DNA of 64,000 bases from Bradyrhizobium sp. LHD-71 (GTDB lineage: Bacteria > Pseudomonadota > Alphaproteobacteria > Rhizobiales > Xanthobacteraceae), in the NCBI RefSeq assembly GCF_031157255.1, contig NZ_JAVIFX010000004.1:310001-374000 (forward strand). Reading direction: 5' to 3'. Made by a program: the position numbers and the translations under genes. Positions 63,789 to 64,000 of this stretch are shown here, in pieces. The notes under the pieces are model-generated. The model was not told the origin of the DNA, ran no database searches, and saw nothing but the letters and a program-made list of their open reading frames with translations. Each line of letters opens with the position of its first letter. Positions within the stretch are counted from its first letter, which is position 1.

Positions 63789-64000
63789 TCAGCTCTGCAG
63801 CATCGTTTCCAAGGTGGACGCGATCTCCAGCAGCTGCCGGTCGGCGTTCCTGCGACCGATCAACATCAGTCCAGCGGGAAGACCATCGACCGATAGCGGC
63901 AGCGAGATCGATGGGCAATCGAGCATGTTGGCAACGCGCGGGTTGCGAAGCACCAGCCCGTTGAACTCATGAAACGCACTCTCTTCCTCGACGGACGACA
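63789..64000 (-). CDS. C-terminal part of an amidase, cut by the window edge
   Basis: Seventy residues on the minus strand ending ASTLETMLQS. NMLDCPSISLPLS and GLPAGLMLIGRRNADRQLLEI match the C-terminal region of amidase-signature enzymes (GatA-like), where LPAGLQLIGR is conserved. The catalytic Ser-cis-Ser-Lys triad lies outside the window, so neither function nor intactness can be judged. Confidence 0.75.
   Translation of the reverse strand, partial: SSVEEESAFHEFNGLVLRNPRVANMLDCPSISLPLSVDGLPAGLMLIGRRNADRQLLEIASTLETMLQS

Overview
This 64 kb, GC-rich window looks like the chromosome of an alphaproteobacterium of the order Hyphomicrobiales (Rhizobiales), most likely the Bradyrhizobium/Rhodopseudomonas side (Nitrobacteraceae or Xanthobacteraceae). 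The evidence is the gene order pckA / hugZ / chvI-chvG / short hprK / EIIA-Man / HPr, the order sfsA-map-radC, a DUF2865 protein, an NHEJ locus with ku and ligD, and several dispersed palindromic repeats of the kind common in these genomes. The identification is by recognition, not by database search. No rRNA, tRNA, CRISPR array, prophage or complete insertion sequence was found. Nearly all genes are chromosomal housekeeping or metabolic genes.

Layout. 1-8.3 kb: META-domain protein, phosphoglucomutase/phosphomannomutase, a retropepsin-like protease, helicase HrpB and UDP-glucose dehydrogenase (all minus strand), then an acyltransferase. 8.3-19.8 kb: DNA polymerase I, two Nu-class GSTs flanking a LysE exporter, pyrE, a DUF2865 protein, then the NHEJ cluster ku / small ribbon-helix-helix-like gene / ligD. 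19.8-23.2 kb: a crotonase divergent from a TetR regulator with a perfect 26-bp palindrome between them, a quinone oxidoreductase and an SDR. 23.3-30.4 kb: pckA with its terminator, hugZ, then the ChvI-ChvG two-component system coupled to HPr kinase, EIIA-Man and HPr (a regulatory PTS). 30.5-36.7 kb: lepA, two divergent MFS carriers, an HsaA-like flavoprotein and a VOC protein. 36.7-41.4 kb: GNAT, L,D-transpeptidase, murein endopeptidase MepA and modABC. 41.5-47.5 kb: NhaP2-type K+/H+ antiporter, MscS channel, sfsA, map, radC. 47.5-53.5 kb: an unusual ECF-sigma operon with two tiny membrane proteins and a methyltransferase, then a small membrane protein, SDR, glycolipid-binding-like protein, TPR protein and an AprI-type inhibitor. 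53.5-58.0 kb: an ABC importer operon with a 2-hydroxyacid dehydrogenase, divergent from a creatininase-family hydrolase. 58-64 kb: a small secreted protein, a trehalose synthase-maltokinase fusion, cysteine synthase, and the C-terminus of an amidase cut by the window edge.

The strongest unexplained signal is a family of about 150-170 bp intergenic elements, four clear copies and two decayed ones. Each is built of two hairpins bounded by CTAG/CACTAG ends. Stem sequences differ between copies, but both arms change together, while loops and linkers are conserved. Five of six copies start exactly at a gene's stop codon. In two cases (ugd and ligD) the element's terminal CTAG supplies the TAG stop itself. 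Other points of interest are replacement of two of the four proofreading-exonuclease metal ligands in DNA polymerase I, an Asp-to-Asn change in the Mg-binding motif of the maltokinase half of the trehalose synthase fusion, the ECF-sigma operon, the small gene between ku and ligD, and the TetR operator.
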